A DNA stretch of 41,236 nucleotides from an uncultured Prevotellaceae bacterium. GTDB lineage: Bacteria > Bacteroidota > Bacteroidia > Bacteroidales > Muribaculaceae. The DNA is taken from NCBI GenBank assembly GCA_900319525.1, contig ONOU01000036.1, forward strand, positions 1-41,236, read 5' to 3'. The first letter of the stretch is position 1; each line of letters begins with the position of its first letter. Under the pieces are notes generated by a model. That model made no database searches. It was not told the DNA's origin and was given only the letters and a program-made list of their open reading frames with translations. Below, piece by piece: positions 32,332 to 40,455 of this stretch. A program made the translations under genes and the position numbers.

Positions 32332-33405
32332 TTATTTCGCCGCCTTCTTGGCAGCTTCGGCCTTAGCCTTGCGTGTAGCAGCCGCTTTCTTGGCAGCGTC
32401 CGAACGCTTGGCGGCAGCAGCCTCGGCTGCTTCGGCCTTGGCCTTGCGGGTGGCAGCGGCCTTCTTGGCGGCAGCCGAACGCTTGGCAGCGGCGTCCTCC
32501 TCGGTAGTCACGGCAGCGACAACCTTTGTGGCCTCTTCGGCCTGCTTGGCCTTGCGGGTAGCGGTAGCCTTCTTGGCAGCAGCCGAACGCTTGGCGGCAG
32601 CGGCCAGACGCTCCTTCTCGATGCGAGCGGCCTCTCGTGCGGCTTTACGCTCCTGTTTCTCCTCCTCGGCACGTTCCTTCTTCAAGAACTGCTCAATGGC
32701 ACCAGCCATCGAGGGTGCTTCGGGAGTGATGGTGACGTCCACCTTGATGCCAGCTTTCTCGGCAGCCTCGAGCGTGGTCTGTCCCATTGCGGCAATGACA
32801 ACGTTGCGCTCCTTGTAGTCGGGGAAGTTGGTCGTGTAGGACTTGATGCCCGCCGGGGTGAAGAACACCAGCATGTCATAGTCCAGTGTCTCGCCCGGCT
32901 TGAAGTCGTTGCTCACTGTGCGGTACATCACAGCCTTGACATACTTCACCTTGTTGTTGTCCAGAACGACAGCCTTGTCGTTGTGCACATCGCTCACGGG
33001 CATAAGGTAGGTCTCCTTGTGGTGCTTGGCGATGATGGGAATCAGGTCTTCCATGAGTCCCGTCTCGCTATAGAATATCTTGCGCTTGCGATAGATGACA
33101 TACTTCTGCAGGTAATGGGCAACGGTCTCGCTGACGCAGAAATACTTCAACGTGTCGGGGACATTGTAACGCAGTTCCTTGCACAGGCGGAAGAAATGAT
33201 CGATTGCCGTGCGGGCCGTCAAGATGATAGCCGAGTAATCGGGTACGTTGATTTTAGATTGTCTAAACTCACGTGAAGTAAGTCCCTCCACTTTGATAAA
33301 AGGCCTGAAAACAACCTCTACACCATATTTCTTCTCCAGATCGAAGTAAGGAGATTTTTCAGATGTCGGTCTTGGTTGAGAAACCAGAATCTTCTTAATG
33401 CTCAT
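32332..33405 (-). CDS. hemD: Uroporphyrinogen-III synthase with an Ala/Lys-rich repeat tail
   Basis: A 357-residue protein. Residues 1-242 are HemD, the enzyme that closes hydroxymethylbilane to uroporphyrinogen III, as in Bacteroidota (SIKKILVSQPRPTSEKSPY, LTARTAIDHFF, VFFTPAGIKSY, AMGQTTLEAAEKAGI). Residues about 243-357 are a tail of Ala, Lys, Arg and Glu. It contains three near-identical repeats of the type AKRSAAAKKAAATRKAKAEA (271-290, 307-326, 332-351), which look like the lysine-rich tails of histone-H1-like proteins. The tail is probably helical or disordered and may bind nucleic acid; this is inference. Its ATG overlaps the DUF4271 stop by 1 nt (TAATG). A TACCTTTG box inside DUF4271 (33487-33494) could be an internal promoter. 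Confidence 0.9.
   Translation of the reverse strand: MSIKKILVSQPRPTSEKSPYFDLEKKYGVEVVFRPFIKVEGLTSREFRQSKINVPDYSAIILTARTAIDHFFRLCKELRYNVPDTLKYFCVSETVAHYLQKYVIYRKRKIFYSETGLMEDLIPIIAKHHKETYLMPVSDVHNDKAVVLDNNKVKYVKAVMYRTVSNDFKPGETLDYDMLVFFTPAGIKSYTTNFPDYKERNVVIAAMGQTTLEAAEKAGIKVDVTITPEAPSMAGAIEQFLKKERAEEEKQERKAAREAARIEKERLAAAAKRSAAAKKATATRKAKQAEEATKVVAAVTTEEDAAAKRSAAAKKAAATRKAKAEAAEAAAAKRSDAAKKAAATRKAKAEAAKKAAK
32353..32595 (-). repeat. Repeats encoding the HemD tail
   Basis: Three copies of a roughly 60-nt unit encode the Ala/Lys repeats (residues 271-290, 307-326 and 332-351). They are separated by spacers of about 48 and 15 nt. The DNA repeats share GCAGCCGAACGCTTGGC-like words on the plus strand. 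Confidence 0.75.
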
Positions 33406-34274
33406 TAGATATGAATAGACTGTAAAATACCACTAATCCAATAGGTTAGCTCCGCCACAAGGGCTAAAGGCACCATTTCGACGGCGCAAAGGTACAACAA
33501 AAAATAGACAATCGATGACAAATTGCCATAAAAAATTCTAAAACCCTTGAAAACGAAGATAAGCCTTGCTACCAAATACAATGATGCGGCAACCGTCAAT
33601 AGCAATTTGCCACTCGCCGGATAGAGCATCAACAGCACCATCACGGGCAGCAGCACCAAGCCCAAGAAGGACTGGCAGGCCTTGAAGCCGTCGATCCACA
33701 ATTTAGCGCCCACGTTGTCGAGGAAAGTATATCCCAACAGCTTGTAAACCAGCCACTGAACGACATAGAATCCCAGCGCCAAGGCACTATAAGACGCCAC
33801 GTGCAGGAAGACGCCATGCTGTAACGACGGCGCCATGGCGGGACTCAACAACTGCATGGCAAAGTAGAGGATAAATCCCTCAACAATGCACGTGTTGGCC
33901 ACCAGGGCGGCCTGGATGCTGGTCTCGTTGACCGTGTGGTCCTCAAACAGATTCTCGCGTCGCCGCGTCGAGAACATGTAATGAAAGAAGTTCTCGATAT
34001 ACTTGTGGCCCGTGTGGTAGCTCAGCGCAACAGCGAGCACTCCCAGCAACAGCAGCACCATCGACGGCGTGTCGTGCAGCGGCGAGCGGGCAACAGGCTG
34101 GGCCTCGCCTGCAGCAGGAACCTCCATCACGGGCAGGCCGTTCATCGTACCCAGCACCGAATCGGCTGCAGCGGCCGTGGGAAAACCGTCCAGGTACTGA
34201 GGGGCATAGTAAGCCTCCTCCAGGCTGTCGGCAGTCACGGTCAAGGTATCGGCTATGTGGGCAGTTGCAGGCAT
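33405..34274 (-). CDS. DUF4271 membrane protein
   Basis: A 289-residue protein with a soluble N-terminal part (about 1-70) and then about 7 hydrophobic segments. It carries the ENFFHYMFSTRRRENLFEDHTVNE block typical of DUF4271, which sits upstream of hemD in Bacteroidota. Function unknown; inner membrane. An alternative TTG start at 34286 exists, but the ATG at 34274 is more likely. It lies 8 nt after the LOG gene and runs into hemD with a 1-nt overlap. Confidence 0.85.
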   Translation of the reverse strand: MPATAHIADTLTVTADSLEEAYYAPQYLDGFPTAAAADSVLGTMNGLPVMEVPAAGEAQPVARSPLHDTPSMVLLLLGVLAVALSYHTGHKYIENFFHYMFSTRRRENLFEDHTVNETSIQAALVANTCIVEGFILYFAMQLLSPAMAPSLQHGVFLHVASYSALALGFYVVQWLVYKLLGYTFLDNVGAKLWIDGFKACQSFLGLVLLPVMVLLMLYPASGKLLLTVAASLYLVARLIFVFKGFRIFYGNLSSIVYFLLYLCAVEMVPLALVAELTYWISGILQSIHI

Positions 34275-34282
34275 AAAGCGTG

Positions 34283-34870
34283 TCAATACTTGGATTCAAA
34301 CTCAACTGCAGGGCCCTCGTCGGCAAGCAGGGCGATGGCCTGTGCGGGCGTGTCGGCAACCTGCCACAGCAAGCGGTGCGACCCCTTCATGAATCCCTCG
34401 TTAACGGCATGGTCCAGTAGCGCCAGCAGCGCGTCATAGTAGCCGAGCGTGTTCAGGATAATCACAGGATGCTTCACCAGCCCCAGCTGCCGCCATGTGA
34501 GCGTCTCAAGCAGTTCCTCGAGGGTTCCCACACCACCAGGCAGTGCAATCACGGCATCGGCCATGTCGCTCATCATCTGTTTGCGCTGGTGCATGTCGGC
34601 GGTGACAATGACGTCCTCGAGCCTGCTATAGAGCCAGCCTTTATCGACCATAAACTTGGGAATGACTCCAGTGACCATGCCACCGGCATCCAACGCTCCA
34701 TCGGTCACGGCACCCATGAGTCCCACGGCACCACCACCGTTCACACAGCGCCAGCCCTCGCGGGCCAGCAGAGTTCCCAACTCGCGGGCATCCTCCAGAT
34801 AGCGCTTGTCAATATTGGCGCTCGATGCAGCAAACACAATGACGTTGCCTCTAATGTTCTCTTGTTTCAT
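34283..34870 (-). CDS. LOG-family (TIGR00730) protein
   Basis: A 195-residue Rossmann-fold protein of the lysine-decarboxylase-like LOG family. Members with the same motif act as nucleoside-5'-monophosphate phosphoribohydrolases (cytokinin-type release of a base). Seen: VIVFAASSANIDKRYLEDA, NGGGAVGLMGAV, R96-K97 in MHQRKQMM, and PGGVGTLEE at 111-119, the phosphate-binding motif PGGxGTxxE. The ATG at 34870 is just after the −7 box, so the mRNA may be nearly leaderless. First gene of the DUF4271-hemD-rnpA-yidD-tatD run. Confidence 0.9.
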   Translation of the reverse strand: MKQENIRGNVIVFAASSANIDKRYLEDARELGTLLAREGWRCVNGGGAVGLMGAVTDGALDAGGMVTGVIPKFMVDKGWLYSRLEDVIVTADMHQRKQMMSDMADAVIALPGGVGTLEELLETLTWRQLGLVKHPVIILNTLGYYDALLALLDHAVNEGFMKGSHRLLWQVADTPAQAIALLADEGPAVEFESKY

Positions 34871-34875
34871 GGCCG

Positions 34876-34883
34876 CAAAGGTA
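34876..34883 (-). promoter_or_regulatory. −7 box of the LOG gene
   Basis: TACCTTTG on the minus strand. It lies only 5 nt before the ATG, which would give a leaderless or very short-leader mRNA. The −33 element is not evident. Confidence 0.5.
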
Positions 34884-34982
34884 ATATTTTTTTGGCTAAC
34901 TCTTGCCCACAATTTTGGGGTGTCTAGAGCAAAATGCACCAATTATGACACTTCACCGCTGGTGTGCTGTATAAAAAAGTAT

Positions 34983-34990
34983 TACCTTTG
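34983..34990 (+). promoter_or_regulatory. −7 box of the phosphatase pair
   Basis: TACCTTTG on the plus strand; leader about 25 nt. No clear TTTG 19-21 nt upstream. It mirrors the LOG −7 box, so the 150-nt gap holds two divergent promoters. Confidence 0.5.
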
Positions 34991-35018
34991 CGGCAAGAAA
35001 CATAATTAAATACCCGAT

Positions 35019-36317
35019 ATGAGACGAATTATAACCATTGTGGCCATCGTCACGGCGTTCACTTGCTGGATGACAGCGGGCGTGCGAGAGGATTTCAAGG
35101 CCAACCCCAAGTTGAGTGCCAACAATTATCAGGCCTACCCCACTACAGGCTTCCCGGCACTGACGGCAGCTCCCGCGGGCTACGAGCCATTCTTTATCAA
35201 CCACTACGGTCGCCACGGCAGCCGCTGGCTCATCAACGAGAAGAAATACACCTATCCCTTGCAGATGCTGGAAAAGGGCGAGCGCAACGGCAAGCTCACG
35301 CGCCGCGGCCAGGAGGTGCTCGACGTTCTGCGCCAGGTGCATCAGGCCAGCAAGGGGCGCCTGGGAGAGCTGAGCGACATCGGCCACGAGCAGCACCAGC
35401 AGATCGCGCGCCGCATGTTCAACAACTTCCCGCAGGTGTTCAAGGACGGGGCACCGGTACGGGCCCGTTCGACGGTGGTCATCCGCTGCATCCTCTCGAT
35501 GCAGAACGAGGTTGATGTGCTATCATCGCTCAACCCGCGATTGAAGATCACCACCGACGCCAGCCAAGCCGAGATGTACTACATGAACTACAGCGACTCG
35601 GTCGTTAAGCCCCTGCGCGCCAGCATGGACGAGAAGCGCAAGCACTACCTCAACAAGTGGCTCAACCCCAAGGGGATGATGAAGAAGCTGTTCACCGACC
35701 AGAAGTTTGTCCGCGACAGCATCGACGACGGCCGCAAGATGATGCTCTACCTCATGGAGGTGACGGGCAACATGCAGAGCCACCACCAGTTTGAGCAGGT
35801 GAACCTGTATGACCTGTTCAGCGATGACGACATCTACAGCGTGTGGCGCTACAACAATGCCAGCTGGTACATCACCTCGGGCGAGACACCGCTCACGCAG
35901 TGCCGCGTCGATTACATGGAGGCCAACCTGCTGCGCAACTTCATCGAGGACGCTGACCGTGCCATCACCAGCGCCGAGCCGGCTCCGGGAGCGTCGCTGC
36001 GCTTCGGCCACGAGAGCGTGGTGCTGCCCCTGTGCTGCCTGATGGGCCTGAACGGTGCCGACTACCGCACCACCGACCTCGAGACGCTGGACAAGTACTG
36101 GCAGACCTACAAGATTTTCCCCATGGCGGCCAATATCCAGTTCATCTACTTCCGCAAGGCGGGCAGCGACGACATCCTGATGTTGCCGCTCCTGAACGAG
36201 CGCGAGGCTACCCTGCCCGTTCAGACCGATGTCGCCCCCTACTACCACTGGAGCGACGTGCGCGACTACTTTATCAACAAACTTTTAAGTCAACCCTTCA
36301 TCAACCCGAACAAATGA
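35019..36317 (+). CDS. Histidine acid phosphatase (MINPP/phytase-like, clade 2)
   Basis: A 432-residue exported protein with an N-terminal signal-like hydrophobic stretch (about 4-20). Clade 2 of the histidine phosphatases (PF00328) cuts phosphate from inositol phosphates or other esters. The active site is visible: NHYGRHGSR with R65-H66-G-S-R69, and FGHES with H331-E332 as the catalytic His/acid pair. Conserved LSDIGHEQHQQIA and RSTVVIRCILSMQNE blocks are shared with the next gene. Its stop overlaps that gene's ATG by 4 nt. Substrate is inferred from family only. Confidence 0.88.
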   Translation: MRRIITIVAIVTAFTCWMTAGVREDFKANPKLSANNYQAYPTTGFPALTAAPAGYEPFFINHYGRHGSRWLINEKKYTYPLQMLEKGERNGKLTRRGQEVLDVLRQVHQASKGRLGELSDIGHEQHQQIARRMFNNFPQVFKDGAPVRARSTVVIRCILSMQNEVDVLSSLNPRLKITTDASQAEMYYMNYSDSVVKPLRASMDEKRKHYLNKWLNPKGMMKKLFTDQKFVRDSIDDGRKMMLYLMEVTGNMQSHHQFEQVNLYDLFSDDDIYSVWRYNNASWYITSGETPLTQCRVDYMEANLLRNFIEDADRAITSAEPAPGASLRFGHESVVLPLCCLMGLNGADYRTTDLETLDKYWQTYKIFPMAANIQFIYFRKAGSDDILMLPLLNEREATLPVQTDVAPYYHWSDVRDYFINKLLSQPFINPNK

Positions 36318-37633
36318 AACGCATCACATTATATCTGCTGGCAGCCGTTGCCTGCCTGTCGCTGAGTGCTATCAACCCTGTCACGCAGGTGAAGGGCAAC
36401 TTTGACCGCTCGGCCAGCAACCACTATGCTTACCCCTACGGCACCGACGCCGCAATTCCGGCACTGACCGCAGCCCCAGCGGGCTATGAGCCCTTCTATA
36501 TCGACCACTATGGCCGTCACGGCAGCCGCTGGCTCACTAACGGCAAGGTGTATGCTTATCCAGTCAAGGCGTTGCGCGATATTAAAGAGGCAGGGATGCT
36601 CAACCAGCTGGGAGAACGCCTGCTGCAGGCACTCACGCGCATCAACGATGCAGCACAGCAGCGCGCTGGTGACCTAAGCGACATCGGCGCCGAGCAGCAC
36701 CAGCAGATTGCCGAGCGCATGTACCGCAACTTCCCCGAGGTATTCCAGGGCGATGCCCGCGTGGACGCGCGCTCGACGGTCATCATCCGCTGCATCCTAT
36801 CGATGCAGAACGAGACGATGACCCTGCGCTCGCTCAACCCGCAACTGCGCATCACCACCGACGCCAGTTACCACGACATGTACTACATGGGCTGGGGCTA
36901 TGGCGAGGACACCCTGGCCAACGACCTGCGCAAGAGCGTGGACCCGATTATGGACAAACTGTATGCCCAGCATGTGCATGCCGACAGTTTTGTCGGCCAG
37001 TTGGTCAACGACAAGTTGTGGGCCCACCACCATGTTAATGGCGGGAAACTGATGCGTGACGTGTTTGACATCGCCGGTTCGTTGCAGGGACATCACCAGT
37101 TTGAGGACATCAACCTGTACAACTATTTCTCCAATGAGGAACTTTTTGAACTCTGGCGCTTGAAGAACATTTACTGGTATATCCATTGGGCCAATGCACC
37201 CCAGAACGGCAACCGTATGCCCTTTATCGAGCGTGCCCTGCTGCGCAACATGATCGCCACTGCCGACGAGGCCATCGCCACGGGCGAACGCGGAGCCTCG
37301 CTGCGCTTCGGCCACGAGACGTGCGTGCTGCCCCTGGCCTGCCTGCTTGAGATTGACAACGTGAACTACAGCTGCGACGACCTGGAGACCCTGCATGAGC
37401 ACTGGCAGGACTACAACATCATCCCCAAGGGCTGCAACATCCAGATGGTGTTCTACCGCCCCGTGGGGACAACCGGCAACCGTGCCGACGACATCCTGGT
37501 CAAGGTGCTGTTCAACGAGCACGAGGCCACACTGCCCTTCACGCCCGTCACCGGCCCCTACTACCGCTGGAGCGATCTCAAGACCTACTACGAGCGCAAG
37601 CTCGACACGGTCATCGACTGGACCGTGAAGTAA
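36314..37633 (+). CDS. Histidine acid phosphatase, tandem paralogue
   Basis: A 439-residue exported protein with a signal peptide (MKRITLYLLAAVACLSLSAI) and the same layout as the gene before it: DHYGRHGSR with R68-H69-G-S-R72, then LSDIGAEQHQQIAERM, RSTVIIRCILSMQNE, and FGHET with H334-E335. The pair is a tandem duplication with clear divergence, so the two may prefer different phosphate esters. It starts at 36314; an upstream frame of 282 nt runs over the end of the first gene and is not coding. A large inverted-repeat element follows its stop. Confidence 0.88.
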   Translation: MKRITLYLLAAVACLSLSAINPVTQVKGNFDRSASNHYAYPYGTDAAIPALTAAPAGYEPFYIDHYGRHGSRWLTNGKVYAYPVKALRDIKEAGMLNQLGERLLQALTRINDAAQQRAGDLSDIGAEQHQQIAERMYRNFPEVFQGDARVDARSTVIIRCILSMQNETMTLRSLNPQLRITTDASYHDMYYMGWGYGEDTLANDLRKSVDPIMDKLYAQHVHADSFVGQLVNDKLWAHHHVNGGKLMRDVFDIAGSLQGHHQFEDINLYNYFSNEELFELWRLKNIYWYIHWANAPQNGNRMPFIERALLRNMIATADEAIATGERGASLRFGHETCVLPLACLLEIDNVNYSCDDLETLHEHWQDYNIIPKGCNIQMVFYRPVGTTGNRADDILVKVLFNEHEATLPFTPVTGPYYRWSDLKTYYERKLDTVIDWTVK

Positions 37634-37651
37634 CCCCGTCGGCCCGACGTA

Positions 37652-37798
37652 CCTCACGCTAAGCCGCTAAGTCGCTAAGTATTATAAGTTATTGCTCGCA
37701 AGGGGCTCGCAATCATTGCCGCCGATGAGACGACAAAAAAATGCGAGCCCCTTGCGAGCAATCATAAGACCTTCGCGGCTTAGCGGCTTAGCGTGAGG
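37652..37798. repeat. Composite inverted-repeat element
   Basis: About 147 nt between convergent genes. Outer arms: perfect 20-bp match 37652-37671 with 37779-37798, extendable to 28 bp with two mismatches (37652-37679 with 37771-37798); they are built of 8-nt units like CGCTAAGC. Inner arms: perfect 21-bp match 37691-37711 with 37742-37762, loop 37712-37741 ending in seven A. It can fold into one long stem and may end transcription for both neighbours, or be a small mobile or REP-like element. Confidence 0.85.
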
Positions 37799-37824
37799 CC
37801 CAAGGGGGAGGGGCGTGAGGCAAG

Positions 37825-39072
37825 TCAGGGCAGGAGGGAGCGGTAGATGTCGTGGTAGCGCTGGGCGGCGACGGGCTCGGCATAGGTGGCGATAGCCGAT
37901 TGGCGGGCCTGTTGGCTCAAGGTGGCCAAGCGGTCGTCGTTGAGGCACCAGGCTATACCCTGCGCAAAATCGATGCTGTCGCAATAGTCGGCGACATAGC
38001 CGTCCTGCTTGTGGGAAATCATCTCGGGGATGCCGCCCACGTTAAAGCCCACACAAGGCGTGCCGCACGACATGGCCTCGACAATGGTGTTGGGCAGGTT
38101 GTCTTGTAACGAGGGTGTGACAAACAGATCAGCCGCACTGTAGAGCTGGGCGATTTCGGTCTCGTTGCTCAGGTAGTTGACGGGATAGACAGGCAAAGGC
38201 AGGGCTGACTTGACCTCCTGGGCGTCACCACCCAGCACGACAACGCCGAGATGGTCGGGCAAGGAGGGATGATGCTTACTGATATGCTCACAGGCCTCGG
38301 CCAGGTAGCGGAAACCCTTGCGCTCGTCGGTGATGCGCTGGGCGCCAAAGAGAATCAGCTTTTTGTCTGTCGGCAAGTTGAAGTGATGGCGGGCTTCCTG
38401 CTTGCCAATCGGTGTAAATACGTCAGTATCAATGGCGTTAGGGATGTTAGTGACGGTGTGGCCCTGTGTCAGGGCGCTCTGGCGTGCCATATCGGCCATC
38501 CAGCGGCTACAGCCCACAAAAGTGATGTTCCGGCCCTCATACATGGCCCGCTTGCGGTCGAAAACTCGCCGTGCCAGGTCACACTTACCCTTCAGCATCG
38601 GGCAATGCTCGCACTGAGTACGGTACTTTTCACACATGCCCGAATAGTGGCAGATACCCGTGAAATACCACTGGTCATGCAAGGTCACCACCACAGGCTT
38701 GCCACTGGCAAGGATGCGTTCAAGATTATTGAGCGACAGGAATCCCTGGTTGACCCAATGCAGATGGATGACGTCGGCCTGCTTGAACTCGTCCATCACA
38801 GTGATGTCGGTGCCCGCATTGGCGATGTCCACCTGGAAAATGCCCTTCTTGTTCAAATTGTTGGCCAGCCAGATGACGCCGCGCTCCCACAGGAAGTTGG
38901 CCTTGAGTTTCCATGACCGGGGGATGTTCACAACGTCGGGCGCATCGGTCTTGCGGTCACGCACAAGCATCCGCGCCTCGACACCGTTATGGTTCAAGGC
39001 ATGCAGCAGACGGTTGGCGGCAATCGCCGCTCCTCCGGTTCTCTCGGCAGTATTGACAATCAGTACCCGCAT
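37825..39072 (-). CDS. GT4-family glycosyltransferase
   Basis: A 415-residue GT-B-fold transferase. Seen: the N-terminal MRVLIVNTAERTGGAAIAANRL (glycine loop), VIHLHWVNQGFLSL, VVVTLHDQWYFTGICHY, a Cys-rich CEKYRTQCEHCPMLKGKC insertion seen in WcaC-like members, NIPNAIDTDVFTP and the donor-site block PSLQDNLPNTIVEAMSCGTPCVGFNVGGIPEMI (EX7E-type). It would add a sugar in capsule or O-antigen-type glycan synthesis. The longer frame runs 204 nt upstream through the R1 element, so the ATG at 39072 is right. No other glycan-cluster genes are beside it. Confidence 0.9.
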   Translation of the reverse strand: MRVLIVNTAERTGGAAIAANRLLHALNHNGVEARMLVRDRKTDAPDVVNIPRSWKLKANFLWERGVIWLANNLNKKGIFQVDIANAGTDITVMDEFKQADVIHLHWVNQGFLSLNNLERILASGKPVVVTLHDQWYFTGICHYSGMCEKYRTQCEHCPMLKGKCDLARRVFDRKRAMYEGRNITFVGCSRWMADMARQSALTQGHTVTNIPNAIDTDVFTPIGKQEARHHFNLPTDKKLILFGAQRITDERKGFRYLAEACEHISKHHPSLPDHLGVVVLGGDAQEVKSALPLPVYPVNYLSNETEIAQLYSAADLFVTPSLQDNLPNTIVEAMSCGTPCVGFNVGGIPEMISHKQDGYVADYCDSIDFAQGIAWCLNDDRLATLSQQARQSAIATYAEPVAAQRYHDIYRSLLP

Positions 39073-39082
39073 ATTCCAATAA

Positions 39083-39090
39083 CAAAAGTA
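39083..39090 (-). promoter_or_regulatory. −7 box of the glycosyltransferase gene
   Basis: TACTTTTG on the minus strand, 10 nt before the ATG. The dyad element R1 lies directly upstream in the −33 zone. Confidence 0.5.
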
Positions 39091-39130
39091 CAAAAAGTTA
39101 CATGGATGTAAGTTACATGGATGTAACTTT
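39089..39130. repeat. Dyad element R1 (TTACAT-NN-ATGTAA tandem)
   Basis: A 42-bp element made of two overlapping 14-bp palindromes TTACATNNATGTAA. It matches the element at 40314-40355 at 39 of 42 positions in the same orientation. It abuts a −7 box, so it looks like an operator for a dimeric regulator. Confidence 0.8.
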
Positions 39131-39148
39131 ATTTGAAGATGGATAATT

Positions 39149-40279
39149 CTAATTATTATATTCTTGATTGAACCACAGCTGGAAAATCGGGTCCACAAAG
39201 GCAAACCGCTGACCCCGTTGCTCAATGTAATCCTTGTCTTGAAGGATGCGCTTGTTGCGAGCGATGGTATTGGCATTGCCCATGGCGTACAGGCGCTTGG
39301 TCTCGTCGGCAGCGAACTGGTATCTGTGATCGTTCACAGCCCGAAGCATGGCTTTTTGGCTGGCCGTGAGCTGCTCAACATCATTTTGAAACATCGGTGC
39401 ATTGGTGTCTATCAAGCGTTGCAACGATCGGTTAAAGATTTCCTCGGTCACCTCGGCATCGGTGGAGTTCCAAATGAAGAAACTCAACTGTTGTACATAC
39501 CACGAGTGACATTGGGTGATGTCGCAAATGCGTTTGGCAAACTCTATTGAGATGCTTTTCCCTGTGCGTTCAAAAGCCTTAACAATAAATTCTACCCAAT
39601 AACGCTCATCAATTTTCTTGAGCCAAATGACTTGCCCAAAACGATAGAACGGTTTTGCAGAGTCATTAAAAATCTCTGTCATCATGTGGCGCTTGCTGCC
39701 ATACAAGCAGTAGGACACATTGTGCTGTTGTTGCCACACCGAGCGCATTTTTCCTTCCATGTCGGGGTATTGCGGGATGTTGGCCAGTTGCTGGAACTCA
39801 TCGATGCACACGATGATTCTCAGCCCCTTGGCTGCAGCGATTTTCTCGGGCAGTTCCAGAATTTCCAGTTTGTCTTTCTCTTGAGGCTGGAAACGCAGGT
39901 CAAAAGTGACAAACTCGGTCACTTTGTCCCTGATTACCAGTTGAGGAACGGCGCCTGTAAGGAATTTCTTCATTTCCTCAATGCCCCTCTTGAAACGCGA
40001 TGCAGCGCAGGTCATGACACGGCTGGCAAACACACGGTAGAACTCGGCCTCGGTGCTGATGCTGAAGGCGTCGATGTAGCACACGCGCACGTTCTTGTTC
40101 TCGGCCATCAGCTCCTCGCCCACGGCCTTGACCAGCGATGACTTGCCCCAGCGCCGAGGGGAAATGAGCATCACATGGATGCCCGACAAGAGCAGCTGCT
40201 TGAGCAATGCCCTGTCCTCCACCCGGTCGATAAAATTCTCTTTCTCGGCCAGCGATCCAAATTGAAATGGTGCCTTCAT
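39149..40279 (-). CDS. AAA-type ATPase (archaeal-ATPase/PF01637-like) with C-terminal winged helix
   Basis: A 376-residue P-loop ATPase. Seen: the N-terminal FGSLAEKENFIDR; a Walker A variant SPRRWGKSSL with K46; a Walker B IIVCIDEFQQL with D160-E161; a sensor-like YGSKRHMM; and a C-terminal winged-helix region (about 300-370) ending LWFNQEY. Such STAND-like/ArchATPase proteins are common in Bacteroidota; their roles are mostly unknown, with defence or mobile-element links suggested. It is bordered on both sides by near-identical 42-bp dyads (R1 and R2), and R2 covers its own promoter. Confidence 0.87.
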   Translation of the reverse strand: MKAPFQFGSLAEKENFIDRVEDRALLKQLLLSGIHVMLISPRRWGKSSLVKAVGEELMAENKNVRVCYIDAFSISTEAEFYRVFASRVMTCAASRFKRGIEEMKKFLTGAVPQLVIRDKVTEFVTFDLRFQPQEKDKLEILELPEKIAAAKGLRIIVCIDEFQQLANIPQYPDMEGKMRSVWQQQHNVSYCLYGSKRHMMTEIFNDSAKPFYRFGQVIWLKKIDERYWVEFIVKAFERTGKSISIEFAKRICDITQCHSWYVQQLSFFIWNSTDAEVTEEIFNRSLQRLIDTNAPMFQNDVEQLTASQKAMLRAVNDHRYQFAADETKRLYAMGNANTIARNKRILQDKDYIEQRGQRFAFVDPIFQLWFNQEYNN

Positions 40280-40307
40280 TTACTTAATGACTATTGGTTG
40301 TCGGCTG

Positions 40308-40315
40308 CAAAGATA
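40308..40315 (-). promoter_or_regulatory. −7 box of the ATPase gene
   Basis: TATCTTTG on the minus strand; leader about 25 nt. Dyad element R2 takes the place of the −33 region. Confidence 0.55.
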
Positions 40316-40355
40316 CAAAAAGTTACATGAATGTAAGTTACATCAATGTAACTTT
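40314..40355. repeat. Dyad element R2 (TTACAT-NN-ATGTAA tandem)
   Basis: The second copy of the 42-bp element (39 of 42 identical to R1, changes at the variable NN positions of the palindromes). Since the changes leave both palindromes intact, the dyad symmetry itself seems kept. Confidence 0.8.
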
Positions 40356-40383
40356 TTTCATTATCATGCCCATAATTGAAGAA

Positions 40384-40417
40384 TTAAGGCGCCTCCCGCA
40401 ACGGGATAGCGCCTTAA
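40384..40417. terminator. Hairpin downstream of pckA
   Basis: TTAAGGCGC (40384-40392) pairs with GCGCCTTAA (40409-40417), with an inner TCCCG/CGGGA stem. It lies about 40 nt after the pckA stop on the minus strand. The minus-strand 3' flank is not T-rich, so termination is likely but not classic. Confidence 0.5.
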
Positions 40418-40455
40418 ATTCAGTCTAAAAATGCGATGATATTTTCTCTTGAGGA

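Noticed and set aside
36032-36313. An upstream extension of the second phosphatase
   Set aside because: This stretch is the first phosphatase in another frame; the signal peptide starts at 36314.
39089-40355. The ATPase as an insertion sequence with R1/R2 as terminal inverted repeats
   Set aside because: The two elements are direct, not inverted, repeats and both abut −7 boxes; the ATPase has no transposase motif. A regulatory role fits better, although a cassette origin stays open.
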